This document shows, piece by piece, positions 5,615 to 12,996 of a stretch of DNA of 37,825 nt. Where the stretch lies: positions 1 to 37,825 of IMG/VR virus record IMGVR_UViG_3300009167_000018. The stretch is one strand, 5' to 3'. The notes beneath the pieces were generated by a model that was not told the DNA's origin, searched no databases, and saw only the letters and a program-made list of their open reading frames with translations. The first letter of the stretch is position 1; each line of letters begins with the position of its first letter. Source of the DNA: a virus. The translations under genes were made by a program, and so were the position numbers.

Positions 5615-7216
5615 ATGCTATACCCCGTGGAGAACCACTACACGATCTACGGACCACCCGGCTCTGGCAAGACGACCACACTCGTGGGCCGGATCGTCAA
5701 GGCTGTGGGAGACACGCTGTACGGCGGCGACATCCTGATCTGTTCTCTCACCCGCACGGCCGCGCACGAGATCGCCGAGAGGGTGAAGGAGAGGATCCCA
5801 GGTGTCGAGTTCCCGCACGTCGGAACGGTCCACGCCCTCGCGCTGCGCGCCCTCAAGGCGATCGGCGAGGAGCCGAAGCTCGTCTACGAGGAGGAGCACG
5901 TCAGAGACTTCAACCAACAGACAGGGCGCAAGCTGCCGCTCCAGCTCGGCAACATGATGTACGAGTCCGAGACCCCCAACCAGCATCTGCTGTGCCTCGC
6001 TGAGTGCGACCGCATGCGCGCGGCAGAGACGCCGATCGAGAAGTGGACGCAACCGACGCGCCGCTTCTACAACCAGTGGGAGACCTGGAAGTCAATGCGA
6101 GGCCTGATGGACTTCACCGACCTGATCAAGCGCGCGCTCGTGGTGTGCCAGGAGCACCCGGCTGCGCCGCGCTACATCTTCGTCGACGAGGCGCAGGACC
6201 TGAGCCGGCTCGAGATGGCGCTGATCAACCAGTGGTCGATAACAACCGAGAAGACTATTGTCGCCGGCGATGATCAGCAGGCGCTGTACGAGTGGCGCGG
6301 CGCCTCGGTGAAGGACTTCATCGACTTCGCTCCGAAGGAGAACACGTACGTCCTGCCGCGCAGCTACCGCATGTCGGAGGCCGTCTACAAGCAGGCCAGG
6401 ATCTTCGGCGATGCGATCAAGCTGAAGGTCGAGAAGGAGTTCACGCCTGTTGGCGAGGGCGGCGTGGTTGTGCGCCAGCCCGTGACGTCCATCCTGCACG
6501 GGATCCAGGAAGACATGGAAGACGGCTCGGTGATGCTGCTCGCGAGCTGCGGCTTCATGCTGAACCCGCACCTCAAGGAGCTGCGCAAGCTGGGAGTCCC
6601 GTACCACAACCCGTACCGCTCGAGGGCCGAGGGCAAGACCTGGAACCCACTGCGCTCCCGTCAGGCCGAGGCCTACCGTGCGTTCCTGGCGCCGTCGCGG
6701 GGTCAACAACTGTGGACCTGGAACCAGTTCTACTGCATCGTGTCGATGCTCAACAACATCCCGAAGGAGATGCTCGTTGAGGTGATGACGAACAGGACGG
6801 TGCGCACACAGGTCGATCCAGACTTCGTCGATCGCTGGCAGCTCGACGAGTTCCTCACTGCTGCGAAGGACGGCGACTACCACACGTACTTCAACATGCT
6901 CCACCGCGACCACAGGCTGAGTGTGTCCCCGACGTCGCTGTCCCCGATGGCGTACCTCAAGCGCATGATGGACGCTCGAGGAACGCAGGCGCTGTACGAG
7001 ACGCCAAGCCTCATCGTAGGCACCATCCACAGCGTGAAGGGAGGCGAGGCAGACACGGTCTACGTGCTGCCGAACATCAGCCCCGAGGCGTTCAGACAGC
7101 AGGGCTACTCAGGGAAGGACGGCCTGCTCCGCACGTTCTACGTCGGCGTGTCGAGGGCACGCCGCAAGCTGGTCCTCGTGCAGGACCCCAACGAGAGGAG
7201 GGCCATGTGGCGTTAG
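5615..7216 (+). CDS. UvrD/Rep-like superfamily 1 DNA helicase
   Basis: 533 residues, ATG with GGAAGGAAGG just upstream. Helicase motifs appear in order: Walker A GPPGSGKTT (13-21), motif Ia region, Walker B VDEAQDLS near residue 190, motif III GDDQQALYEWRGA near 215, motif IV with LPRSYR, motif V TIHSVKGGEADTVYV near 470, and motif VI YVGVSRARRKL near 509. The spacing and the Q-rich GDDQQ motif are those of UvrD/PcrA-type 3'-5' helicases. It is shorter than bacterial UvrD (about 720), so accessory 1B/2B insertions are reduced. It lies between the primase and a set of small zinc proteins, consistent with a role in phage replication or recombination. Expression is probably set by the AT-rich region upstream. 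Confidence 0.92.
   Translation: MLYPVENHYTIYGPPGSGKTTTLVGRIVKAVGDTLYGGDILICSLTRTAAHEIAERVKERIPGVEFPHVGTVHALALRALKAIGEEPKLVYEEEHVRDFNQQTGRKLPLQLGNMMYESETPNQHLLCLAECDRMRAAETPIEKWTQPTRRFYNQWETWKSMRGLMDFTDLIKRALVVCQEHPAAPRYIFVDEAQDLSRLEMALINQWSITTEKTIVAGDDQQALYEWRGASVKDFIDFAPKENTYVLPRSYRMSEAVYKQARIFGDAIKLKVEKEFTPVGEGGVVVRQPVTSILHGIQEDMEDGSVMLLASCGFMLNPHLKELRKLGVPYHNPYRSRAEGKTWNPLRSRQAEAYRAFLAPSRGQQLWTWNQFYCIVSMLNNIPKEMLVEVMTNRTVRTQVDPDFVDRWQLDEFLTAAKDGDYHTYFNMLHRDHRLSVSPTSLSPMAYLKRMMDARGTQALYETPSLIVGTIHSVKGGEADTVYVLPNISPEAFRQQGYSGKDGLLRTFYVGVSRARRKLVLVQDPNERRAMWR
6700..6719. repeat. Dispersed palindrome, degenerate coding copy
   Basis: GGGTCAACA-AC-TGTGGACCT, with two mismatches to AGGTCAACA/TGTTGACCT, inside the helicase gene. 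May be chance. Confidence 0.4.
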
Positions 7217-7401
7217 CCAGCGACTACACCGAGCTGCGCGTCGACAGGGAGCGATGGATGGCTGCGCTCGAGAGCGACAACAAGGCACTGTTGGCCGGCC
7301 TGGGATGGCTCATCCTAGACCAACTCAAGAGGACTCCGCACCGACCGATCGTGGTCATGTTCAACGAGGAGGTGAGCGATGGGTCAGCCTCAGGGCGGTA
7401 A
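7207..7401 (+). CDS. Small hypothetical protein
   Basis: 64 residues, GTG start overlapping the helicase end by 10 bp, with GGAGG at 7197-7201. Mixed helix; a central hydrophobic stretch (LLAGLGWLILDQL) is too short and interrupted to be a membrane helix. No motif recognised. It overlaps the next gene. Confidence 0.65.
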   Translation: MALASDYTELRVDRERWMAALESDNKALLAGLGWLILDQLKRTPHRPIVVMFNEEVSDGSASGR

Positions 7402-7579
7402 GCCGCCGGCGTCGTATGGTCCGTACGAGATGCAGATGGAGATGATCGCGAGGCAGCAGAGGGCCATGGTCAACCAGCCGCTGCGCCATCGAGTGGAGCG
7501 ATGCAGGTACTGCGGCAGCAAGTGCAGCGAGAAGACACTGAGAGACGCCAAGTGCGAGAACTGTGGAGCAACGCTATGA
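7379..7579 (+). CDS. Small zinc-ribbon protein
   Basis: 66 residues, ATG at 7379 with GAGGAGGTG upstream. The C-terminal half is a zinc ribbon, C-x2-C-x3-C and a final C-x2-C (CRYCGSKC...CENCG), able to hold one zinc. The N-terminal half is Gln/Met-rich and probably disordered. It is one of several short zinc proteins in this genome; partner unknown. Confidence 0.7.
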   Translation: MGQPQGGKPPASYGPYEMQMEMIARQQRAMVNQPLRHRVERCRYCGSKCSEKTLRDAKCENCGATL

Positions 7580-7920
7580 CACCCAAGAACCCAGGCCCGT
7601 GCCCGAAGTGCGGCTTCTTCAACTGTTCTGGTGGAGAACACTGCCCAGCAGCATGGAACGCCGACGACACGATAGAGGAGCCGAAGATGAAGGTCTTTGA
7701 ACTGAAGCCGTCGCCAGAGATGCAGGACCACGAGGTCATCTCGTGGCCGAAGCACTACAACACCGGCAAGATCCAGGTGATCGACTTCATCCTCGACCAG
7801 AAGCTCGGCTTCTGCCTCGGCAACGCGATCAAGTACATCTGCCGGTGCAACCACAAGGGCGACAAGATCAACGACCTGAAGAAGGCGATCCAGTACCTGA
7901 AGTTCGAGCTGGAGAAATGA
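7576..7920 (+). CDS. DUF3310 protein (phage nucleotide kinase-like)
   Basis: 114 residues from the ATG of an ATGA overlap. The N terminus has CPKCGFFNCSGGEHC, a possible metal site. The C-terminal 60 residues match DUF3310 (SWPKHYNTG...QVIDFI...GNAIKYICR...KGDKINDLKKAIQYL), a small helical domain very common in phages near replication genes and sometimes labelled nucleotide kinase. The biochemical role is not established. An internal ATG at 7687 would give only the DUF3310 domain, but it lacks the coupling seen at 7576. Confidence 0.82.
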   Translation: MTPKNPGPCPKCGFFNCSGGEHCPAAWNADDTIEEPKMKVFELKPSPEMQDHEVISWPKHYNTGKIQVIDFILDQKLGFCLGNAIKYICRCNHKGDKINDLKKAIQYLKFELEK

Positions 7921-8237
7921 AGTACATGGACATCTGGGCCAAGCCCCAGCCGAGACCAAAGAAGCAGGCGCAGACCCACCACGAGCTGCCGAAGAGGGTG
8001 AAGGACTGGCCACCCGAGGCGAAGGCCGCGTTCAAGCACGTGAAGAACGAGCTGTGGAAGTGGGCCAAGGCCAAGCCAGGGCGCGATCGTGCCGGCCTCG
8101 CACTGATCGCGTACGTTGGGGTGAAGGAGGCGTTCGAGGGCGAGGTAGTGAAGGCGACAATCATCGACGACGTGATCACGTGCAAGACAATGGAGGAAGT
8201 ATGGACGACGCTCTTATCGCTCAAGTCTCAGCCTTGA
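7917..8237 (+). CDS. Hypothetical protein
   Basis: 106 residues, ATGA overlap with the DUF3310 gene and GGAG just before the start. Basic N terminus rich in Pro, Lys and Gln, then a helical part with many Trp and Lys residues (KNELWKWAKAK), then a hydrophobic helix. It might bind nucleic acid through the basic part, but no family is recognised. The last 37 bp overlap the phosphoesterase gene. Confidence 0.7.
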   Translation: MKYMDIWAKPQPRPKKQAQTHHELPKRVKDWPPEAKAAFKHVKNELWKWAKAKPGRDRAGLALIAYVGVKEAFEGEVVKATIIDDVITCKTMEEVWTTLLSLKSQP

Positions 8238-9427
8238 TGGCTCAGGGTTTCGGCGCCCGAAGGATCGCAGAGACCCTCGGTGTCACTCGACACGAGGCGA
8301 GCAAGTACATCAACGCCATCGACGGTGGGACTCCGAGAGGGAGAGTCTCTGTCCGTGCCGAGCAGAAGACCATGGAGGTGAGCGGCAACGTGCGCGCCAC
8401 GTCCAGGAGCCAGTCGCTCGCAGCCCTGATGGTCGACGCCGAGGTGGACCTCGACGTGTGGCGTGTCAGCCGCTGGGTTGCCAACATGTGGGGCAAGCCA
8501 GAGGATCCGTCGTGGCAGGTCAAGGCGTGGCTCGAGCGCAAGCCGCAGGAGGAGTGTCTGCTCGACGAGCTGATCACCAAGCTCGAGAACAACAGCCCTG
8601 TCGTGCCGCTCGAGTTCACAAAGCCAGACCGCAAGGTAGCGAACCGCGCTTTGGAGATCTCCATCGCCGATCCGCACTTCGGCATGAGAGCCTTCTGTGG
8701 TCCGTCAGGTTCGGACTACAGCTTCGAGAACGCTTCCGAGATCTACAAGCGGAGCATCGAGCTGCTGCTCGAGCGCGCCCTCGGGTGCGGCCCCATCGAC
8801 CAGATCTGCTTCGTGACTGGCAACGACTTCATGCACGCCGACAACGTCTTCCACACCACGACGGCCGGAACACACCAGCCCGAGATGGACTCGTGGCACG
8901 AGACGTTCATCAGGTCCGAGGAGCTGCTGATCTCGACCATCCTCGGGCTCGCCAGCATGTGCCCTGTGCATGTTGTGATGGTCCCAGGCAACCACGCTCG
9001 CCAGTCCGAGTTCGCACTCGGCCGCATCCTCAGGGCGTACTTCATGAACGACGAGCGCGTCACTGTCGACGCCGGACCAGAGCCCTACAAGTTCTGGCAC
9101 TTCGGCGTGAACCTCATCGGGTTCGACCACGGCCACAGCATCAAGGCGACGCGGCTCGCTAGCCTGATGGCCAACGAGCGCCCCACTGTCTGGGGCATGA
9201 CCTGGAATCGTGAGTGGCACTGTGCAGACCAGCACAGAGAGACGCCCACGTTCTCTGAGTTCGGCGTCAACATCAAGTACCTGCCGAGCATGGTGACCTG
9301 GAACGAGTGGCACAAGATCAAGGGCTTCTCGTGGGCGCACCGTGCATCTCTCGGCTTCCTGTACGACCACGACCGTGGCTTGATCTCGACACCTCAGGTC
9401 AACGTGAGGGAGGTCTACCATGACTGA
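8201..9427 (+). CDS. Calcineurin-like phosphoesterase with N-terminal HTH
   Basis: 408 residues, ATG with GGAGG at 8192-8196. Residues 1-40 form a helix-turn-helix (GFGARRIAETLGVTRHEASKY). After a linker comes the metallophosphoesterase core with all metal motifs: D-x-H in ADPHFGM (D157, H159), GND (207-209), PGNHAR (262-267) and a late DHGH (309-312). The order and spacing are those of Mre11/SbcD-like phosphoesterases, with two metal ions acting on phosphodiesters. The HTH in front would bring the enzyme to DNA. It lies just before a VRR-NUC-like nuclease, so recombination or host DNA breakdown are fair inferences. No SbcC-type ATPase partner is in the window. Confidence 0.85.
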   Translation: MDDALIAQVSALMAQGFGARRIAETLGVTRHEASKYINAIDGGTPRGRVSVRAEQKTMEVSGNVRATSRSQSLAALMVDAEVDLDVWRVSRWVANMWGKPEDPSWQVKAWLERKPQEECLLDELITKLENNSPVVPLEFTKPDRKVANRALEISIADPHFGMRAFCGPSGSDYSFENASEIYKRSIELLLERALGCGPIDQICFVTGNDFMHADNVFHTTTAGTHQPEMDSWHETFIRSEELLISTILGLASMCPVHVVMVPGNHARQSEFALGRILRAYFMNDERVTVDAGPEPYKFWHFGVNLIGFDHGHSIKATRLASLMANERPTVWGMTWNREWHCADQHRETPTFSEFGVNIKYLPSMVTWNEWHKIKGFSWAHRASLGFLYDHDRGLISTPQVNVREVYHD

Positions 9428-9731
9428 GAACAACTTGCAGGCCGCGATAGTTCGCTATCTCAACACCCTGCCCAACACAGTCGCCAGAGTGAACGGCCCA
9501 GGCCCCGCCCACGTGGTCGGCGACCCCGACATCTACGGCTGCGTCGGCGGGCTCATGTTCCACATGGAAGTGAAGGCAGAGAAAGGACTTGTGTCCCCCA
9601 TCCAGGAGCACCGCATGCACCAGTGGCAGACGGCCGGCGCCAAGGTCTACGTCGTGCGCAGCATGGACGACGCCAAGGCCGCGCACTCTCTGGCGCATCA
9701 ATACGCCAACATCCACGCCCTGGTCGACTGA
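9420..9731 (+). CDS. VRR-NUC-like PD-(D/E)XK nuclease
   Basis: 103 residues, start overlapping the phosphoesterase stop by 8 bp with GAGGGAGG upstream. The PD-(D/E)XK core is visible: GDPD (34-37) as the metal-binding aspartate motif and MEVKAEKG (49-56) as the E-x-K motif, followed by a helix with QEHRMHQWQ and a VYVVRS strand, the pattern of stand-alone VRR-NUC domains. Such phage enzymes resolve branched DNA or nick near junctions. It is the last gene before the bidirectional hairpin. Confidence 0.85.
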   Translation: MTENNLQAAIVRYLNTLPNTVARVNGPGPAHVVGDPDIYGCVGGLMFHMEVKAEKGLVSPIQEHRMHQWQTAGAKVYVVRSMDDAKAAHSLAHQYANIHALVD

Positions 9732-9738
9732 CAAAAGA

Positions 9739-9769
9739 AGAGGGCCGGAGCGCAACGCTCCGGCCCTCT
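9739..9769. terminator. Bidirectional hairpin between convergent operons
   Basis: Perfect 14-bp stem AGAGGGCCGGAGCG / CGCTCCGGCCCTCT with loop CAA. It lies 8 bp after the plus-strand nuclease stop and about 20 bp from the end of the minus-strand operon. A-rich (ACAAAAGA) on the left side gives a U tract for minus transcription; the right side is weaker. Confidence 0.85.
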
Positions 9770-9788
9770 GTGCTCCCCTAGCAGGGAG

Positions 9789-9962
9789 CTACTCGTCCTC
9801 GGCCGGCTCCGGCCTGCTCCACTTCCCCAGCTTGCGCAGCTTGGCCGCGCACTGCTGGCAGATGACGCCGCCCGTGCGGCTCGCCGCCCCCACGTGGACC
9901 TTGCGGGCGCGGTCCCGGTCGACCACCCACCCGCACTTCAGACACCGCACCTTGTCGCTCAT
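9789..9962 (-). CDS. Small zinc-binding protein
   Basis: 57 residues on the minus strand, ATG at 9962-9960 overlapping the stop of the ArdC-like gene (ATGA), so translation is probably coupled. Two CxxC pairs (CLKC and CQQC) separated by about 28 residues form a zinc ribbon. The C terminus is acidic with Pro. It is the last gene of the minus operon, next to the bidirectional terminator. Function unknown. Confidence 0.75.
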   Translation of the reverse strand: MSDKVRCLKCGWVVDRDRARKVHVGAASRTGGVICQQCAAKLRKLGKWSRPEPAEDE

Positions 9963-10810
9963 GAGCCCGCCTCCTCGATGATGCGCGCGACCGCGCCAGT
10001 GATCCGACCCAACAACAGGAACGCGGTCTTCCGAGGATCCGCGTCGTACTTGCAGACGTAGTCCCAGGCGCCGCGCAGGTCGACCTCGTTGTCGTAGCCG
10101 GCGAGGCGCAGCAGCACGCACGCGCCGACCTCAGCCACGACCTCGTTGTCGGGCTGCTGGCCGCGCGCCTTGGTCAGGGTGCCGTTGAGGTCCTCAGCGG
10201 CGTGGATCATCTCGTGCGCCCAGACCTGGAACTGCGCGGCGCTGAGCCCGATCTTCTTGCCGTGCTCGTAGTACCCGTCGGCCCAGCCGTTGCCGTTGAA
10301 GGCCTCGACCTTGAGCCCCCACTTGTCGGCCACGGCCAGCCACGGCAGCGAGTCGAGGAACGTCTGCACCTTGCCGTCCTTGTCGCTGTACTGCGCCCAC
10401 AGTTCCTCGTTGAACACGTCGGTCTGTTCGATGCCGAACACCGGCCACGCCTCGAAGCCGGCGAGGTACTGGATCTTCACGCGCTGCTTCTCACCGGTCA
10501 GGTTGCCGTCGTCGTCGCGCACGTCCACTTCCTTGAGGAAGCTGCGCATGATCGGCTTCAGGATCGCGAACGCGTGCTCACCCTCACGGACGTTGCGGCC
10601 TCTCGACTGCCACGTCTGGTAGGTCGCGGCGTCGTTGTGTCCGTTGAGGAACACGAGCAACTGGTTGCGGGCCGACCACCTCGAGCAGTAGCGCTCGGCC
10701 ACGTTGAGGTAGACCTTAGCCATCTTCGCCGGCAGGTCGTTGGGATTCTCGAACGCCTTGAGGATCAGCTCGAGGGCCTTCTCTGCGTGCTGTTCGACTT
10801 GCAGTGCCAT
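9959..10810 (-). CDS. ArdC-like antirestriction protein (zinc metallopeptidase)
   Basis: 283 residues, ATG at 10810 with GGGAGG upstream; a longer in-frame start is rejected because it crosses the palindrome and the previous stop. The N-terminal part fits the ArdC single-stranded-DNA-binding domain (SRWSARNQLLVFL, TYQTWQSRGRNVREGEHA, then AFAILKP). The C-terminal part has a metallopeptidase helix HEMIH (199-203) with a downstream glutamate in NEVVAE (about 223-227) as third zinc ligand. ArdC-type proteins protect incoming DNA from host restriction. It is slightly short but complete, and a 20-bp palindrome lies just ahead of its ribosome binding site. Target in this host is inference. Confidence 0.85.
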   Translation of the reverse strand: MALQVEQHAEKALELILKAFENPNDLPAKMAKVYLNVAERYCSRWSARNQLLVFLNGHNDAATYQTWQSRGRNVREGEHAFAILKPIMRSFLKEVDVRDDDGNLTGEKQRVKIQYLAGFEAWPVFGIEQTDVFNEELWAQYSDKDGKVQTFLDSLPWLAVADKWGLKVEAFNGNGWADGYYEHGKKIGLSAAQFQVWAHEMIHAAEDLNGTLTKARGQQPDNEVVAEVGACVLLRLAGYDNEVDLRGAWDYVCKYDADPRKTAFLLLGRITGAVARIIEEAGS

Positions 10811-10821
10811 GTGGACCTCCC

Positions 10822-10841
10822 AGGTCAACAGTTGTTGGCCT
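10822..10841 (-). repeat. Dispersed 20-bp palindrome, noncoding copy 2
   Basis: On the minus strand AGGCCAACA-AC-TGTTGACCT. As at 3368 the base before it is T, so the TAG stop of the upstream gene is part of the element. It ends about 12 nt before the ArdC-like start codon and borders its ribosome binding site. Confidence 0.8.
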
Positions 10842-11175
10842 ACTGCGAGCAGTGGCCGTGCTCGATGACGACGTCGCGCAGGTCGGCCTGCGCGTTCAAC
10901 TCGGAACGCTTCCACCCTTCCTTGCTCTGCTTGGACAGCTCGCGCGCCGTCACCAGCAGCTCGCGCACCTCGTCGGTCAGGTCCTCGACGAGCTGCACCG
11001 AGTTGTCGAGCATGCGCTTGCTGACCTCGTTGTTGACCAGCTCGTGGTGCCGGAACGCGGCCTGCCAGTCGTCGCGCGCCGTCATCAGCTCGCGCCCGAC
11101 CTTGATCGCCTCGGCATGCACGACCTTGGCCAGCCGGCCGGCGACGTACGTGCTGACGTTGAGTGTGATGATCAT
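10840..11175 (-). CDS. Helical hypothetical protein
   Basis: 111 residues, ATG at 11175 with AGGGGG upstream on the minus strand. Mostly long charged helices (RELMTARDDWQAAFRHHE, then ELLVTARELSKQSKEG), probably coiled coil. No cysteine cluster or membrane segment. Its TAG stop is the first part of the palindromic repeat. Function unknown; it is co-transcribed with the antirestriction gene. Confidence 0.7.
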   Translation of the reverse strand: MIITLNVSTYVAGRLAKVVHAEAIKVGRELMTARDDWQAAFRHHELVNNEVSKRMLDNSVQLVEDLTDEVRELLVTARELSKQSKEGWKRSELNAQADLRDVVIEHGHCSQ

Positions 11176-11185
11176 GTCGACCCCC

Positions 11186-11644
11186 TCAGCAGCTCAGCTT
11201 GGGCGGCGTGAAGGTCGCCGTCTTGTTCTGGCACTCGCTGCACATGTGCTTGGTCACGCCCTCGTGCTCGTACTCTTGCCAGTCTTCCGGCGTGGTGTGG
11301 CCGGTCTGAGCGCGCCAGCAGCCACAGACGCCGGTGCCGTCGCACTTGGTCTCTTCGACCCAGGTGATGGCGTCGAGGGTGTCCTGCACGCCGGCGATCT
11401 GCCTGCGCTCCAGCTTGAGGCCGTCCGACTTGAGCGGCACGATCGCGTACTCGTGGTCGGTGTGCTCGGTCCCTGGCTTGGTGAACTTCTCCCAGCGCCG
11501 CACGCCCACGGCGCGATCGAGCGCCGAGAACGCGGCGGCGGCGTCCGCTGCCGTGGCGAACGCGAACACCTCGTTGCCCACCTCGACGCAGATGGTTGAC
11601 GGCAGGTTCGCCTCGTTGATCTGGGACCTGTACCTGTAGCTCAT
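11186..11644 (-). CDS. Hypothetical protein with C-terminal Cys cluster
   Basis: 152 residues, ATG at 11644 with AGGAGG upstream on the minus strand. The N-terminal half looks like a small alpha/beta domain with an Ala-rich helix (TAADAAAAFSALDRA). The C-terminal third contains Cys residues in CDGTGVCGC and CSEC plus a final Cys, together with His, which could bind one or two zinc ions. No family recognised. It follows the hairpin at 11702-11681. Confidence 0.7.
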   Translation of the reverse strand: MSYRYRSQINEANLPSTICVEVGNEVFAFATAADAAAAFSALDRAVGVRRWEKFTKPGTEHTDHEYAIVPLKSDGLKLERRQIAGVQDTLDAITWVEETKCDGTGVCGCWRAQTGHTTPEDWQEYEHEGVTKHMCSECQNKTATFTPPKLSC

Positions 11645-11680
11645 GGGATCCTCCTTGGCTTGCCCTGAAGGGCAGCGAGT

Positions 11681-11702
11681 GGCGGCGCCCTGCGGCGCCG
11701 CC
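11681..11702 (-). terminator. Intergenic hairpin in minus operon (copy A)
   Basis: Perfect 9-bp stem GGCGGCGCC / GGCGCCGCC with loop CTGC (plus-strand reading), just after the stop of a 56-residue gene. There is no U tract, so partial attenuation, RNA processing or mRNA stability is more likely than full stop. A smaller hairpin TGCCCT/AGGGCA follows at 11674-11661. Confidence 0.5.
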
Positions 11703-11707
11703 CCGCG

Positions 11708-11878
11708 CTACACTCCACGCTTGCGTGCCACGCCTACCCGCTTGCGCGCCACCGAGCCGCGTTCCAGGCGGTCGGCCGCTTGGTACAGCGCCTCGGGGTA
11801 CCCCTGACCCGTCAGGCCCATCACGAAGGCGTACTTACGCAGGCCTGCGATCAGCTTGGGCAGTGGCACGGCTTCCAC
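11708..11878 (-). CDS. Small basic hypothetical protein (56 residues)
   Basis: A GTG at 11878 opens a 56-codon frame on the minus strand, one base after the stop of the ParB-like gene, with GGGGGAG upstream. It ends at TAG 11710-11708. The protein has an N-terminal helix with LPKLIAGLRKYAF and a very basic end (VARKRVGVARKRGV), so it may bind nucleic acid. Without it the stretch 11645-11879 would be an unusually large gap for this compact operon. No family recognised. Confidence 0.6.
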   Translation of the reverse strand: MEAVPLPKLIAGLRKYAFVMGLTGQGYPEALYQAADRLERGSVARKRVGVARKRGV

Positions 11879-11879
11879 C

Positions 11880-12653
11880 TCACTCCCCCTTGACCCGGTT
11901 GGCGTCCGCGAACGCCTTGAGCGACGCGGCCAGCTTGTCGAGGTAGTCCATGCGCTCGTTCCACGAGTTGACGCTCTTGCGGCCCACGCCCTCGGTCACG
12001 CGCACCGTGATCGCCTCGACGATCGCCTCGACGCCACCGCCCGACCAGCTCCCGCCGGCCATGTTCCAGGCGCTCGCCGGCTTGCCCTTGACCGGCACCG
12101 CCTCGACCTTGCCGCCCTTGTCGATGCTGACGCCGGCCTCGATCGTGCCCTTGGCCTTCGGCTTGGCCTTGTGCCCGCTCTGCGCGGCCTTCGGGCTCTT
12201 CTCACCGATCGCGTCGCGGTAGCGCTTGATGGTCATGTCCGACACACCCAGGCGCTTCGCGATCGTGGCGTTCGACAGCTTGCTGAAGGTCGCGGTCTGG
12301 ATCAGCTCGATGATGGCCAGCCGCTTCTCTTGGGCGGTCAGCGTGAGGCCGTGGGTCACGTTGTCGGTGAACGCCAGCACCTCGGCGTCGATCGCGGCCT
12401 TGCACTCGACCACGTTGACCGGCAGCTCTTCGATCTTGGCCTTGACGGCTGCGGCGAGCCGGTGGGCGCCGCCCACGAGCACCTCGGTGCCGGCCTTGCC
12501 GACCTTGGCGACGGTCAGGGCGGGAAACTCGACGCCGCGCTCCATGAGCGCCGCGTACTCCGCGACGGTCTCCGGGTTGGTCGCCTGCAACCGGAACGTC
12601 CGCGTCGGCATCAACACCAGCTCGGCCACCTTGCGCACTGCACTCTTTGCCAT
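11880..12653 (-). CDS. ParB-like protein (ParB N-terminal fold plus HTH)
   Basis: 257 residues, ATG at 12653 with GGAGGTGTGAC upstream. The N-terminal domain carries the ParB/sulfiredoxin-fold box GGAHRL (61-66), the site that in ParB CTPases and nucleases binds nucleotide, followed by a second conserved stretch NVTHGLTLT (98-106). A helix-turn-helix follows (ATIAKRLGVSDMTIKRY, about 129-145). The C-terminal third is Lys/Gly-rich then helical. Phage ParB-like proteins may be regulators, nucleases or partition factors; no ParA is seen nearby, so plasmid-style partition is not supported. It is the most likely local candidate to bind the dispersed palindromes, but that is only a guess. Confidence 0.82.
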   Translation of the reverse strand: MAKSAVRKVAELVLMPTRTFRLQATNPETVAEYAALMERGVEFPALTVAKVGKAGTEVLVGGAHRLAAAVKAKIEELPVNVVECKAAIDAEVLAFTDNVTHGLTLTAQEKRLAIIELIQTATFSKLSNATIAKRLGVSDMTIKRYRDAIGEKSPKAAQSGHKAKPKAKGTIEAGVSIDKGGKVEAVPVKGKPASAWNMAGGSWSGGGVEAIVEAITVRVTEGVGRKSVNSWNERMDYLDKLAASLKAFADANRVKGE

Positions 12654-12689
12654 GTCACACCTCCGTTGGCTTGGCACTAAGGCCAGCGT

Positions 12690-12711
12690 GCAGCGCCCCG
12701 TAGGGCGCTGC
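12690..12711 (-). terminator. Intergenic hairpin in minus operon (copy B)
   Basis: Perfect 9-bp stem GCAGCGCCC / GGGCGCTGC with loop CGTA, just after the stop of the 91-residue gene and 37 bp before the ParB-like start. Same position, stem length and loop size as the hairpin at 11681-11702, with a shared TTGGCTTG word toward the next start. No U tract. Confidence 0.5.
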
Positions 12712-12720
12712 TCGCTAGAC

Positions 12721-12996
12721 TCAGGTCGAGTAGTTGTGCTGGCGCGTCGCCGTCACCCACACCTTGGCGTCGGCGATCTGGTCGCCGCCCTCGGTGAAGG
12801 CGACGATGTAGTCGCTCACGTCGAGGGTGCGCCCGCCGGCGATCGACGACCAGTCGATCATGAGGTTGGTCTTCGAGGCCGACTCGATGCGCTCGATCAG
12901 CTTGCCGAACCGCACCAGGGCCTGCGCGAGGTTGTCGAACGCGTACTCGTCGACGCCGCTCTGCGAGTTCCACCGCACCACGTACAGCTTGGCCAT
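12721..12996 (-). CDS. Hypothetical protein, first gene of minus operon
   Basis: 91 residues from the ATG at 12996, which has the same GGAGGTGTGAC leader as the ParB-like gene. The protein is a small alpha/beta domain (MAKLYVVRWNS, a central helix AQALVRFGKLIERI, then strands). The frame stays open upstream to an ATG at 13155, which would add 53 residues including CARC and HRRC, a possible zinc site; see the promoter entry. I favour the short form because of its ribosome binding site. Function unknown. Confidence 0.65.
   Translation of the reverse strand: MAKLYVVRWNSQSGVDEYAFDNLAQALVRFGKLIERIESASKTNLMIDWSSIAGGRTLDVSDYIVAFTEGGDQIADAKVWVTATRQHNYST

Noticed and set aside
10202-11599. Long plus-strand open frame opposite the ArdC-like operon
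   Set aside because: Val/Leu/Arg-rich translation without domains; the minus-strand genes have clear motifs and ribosome binding sites.
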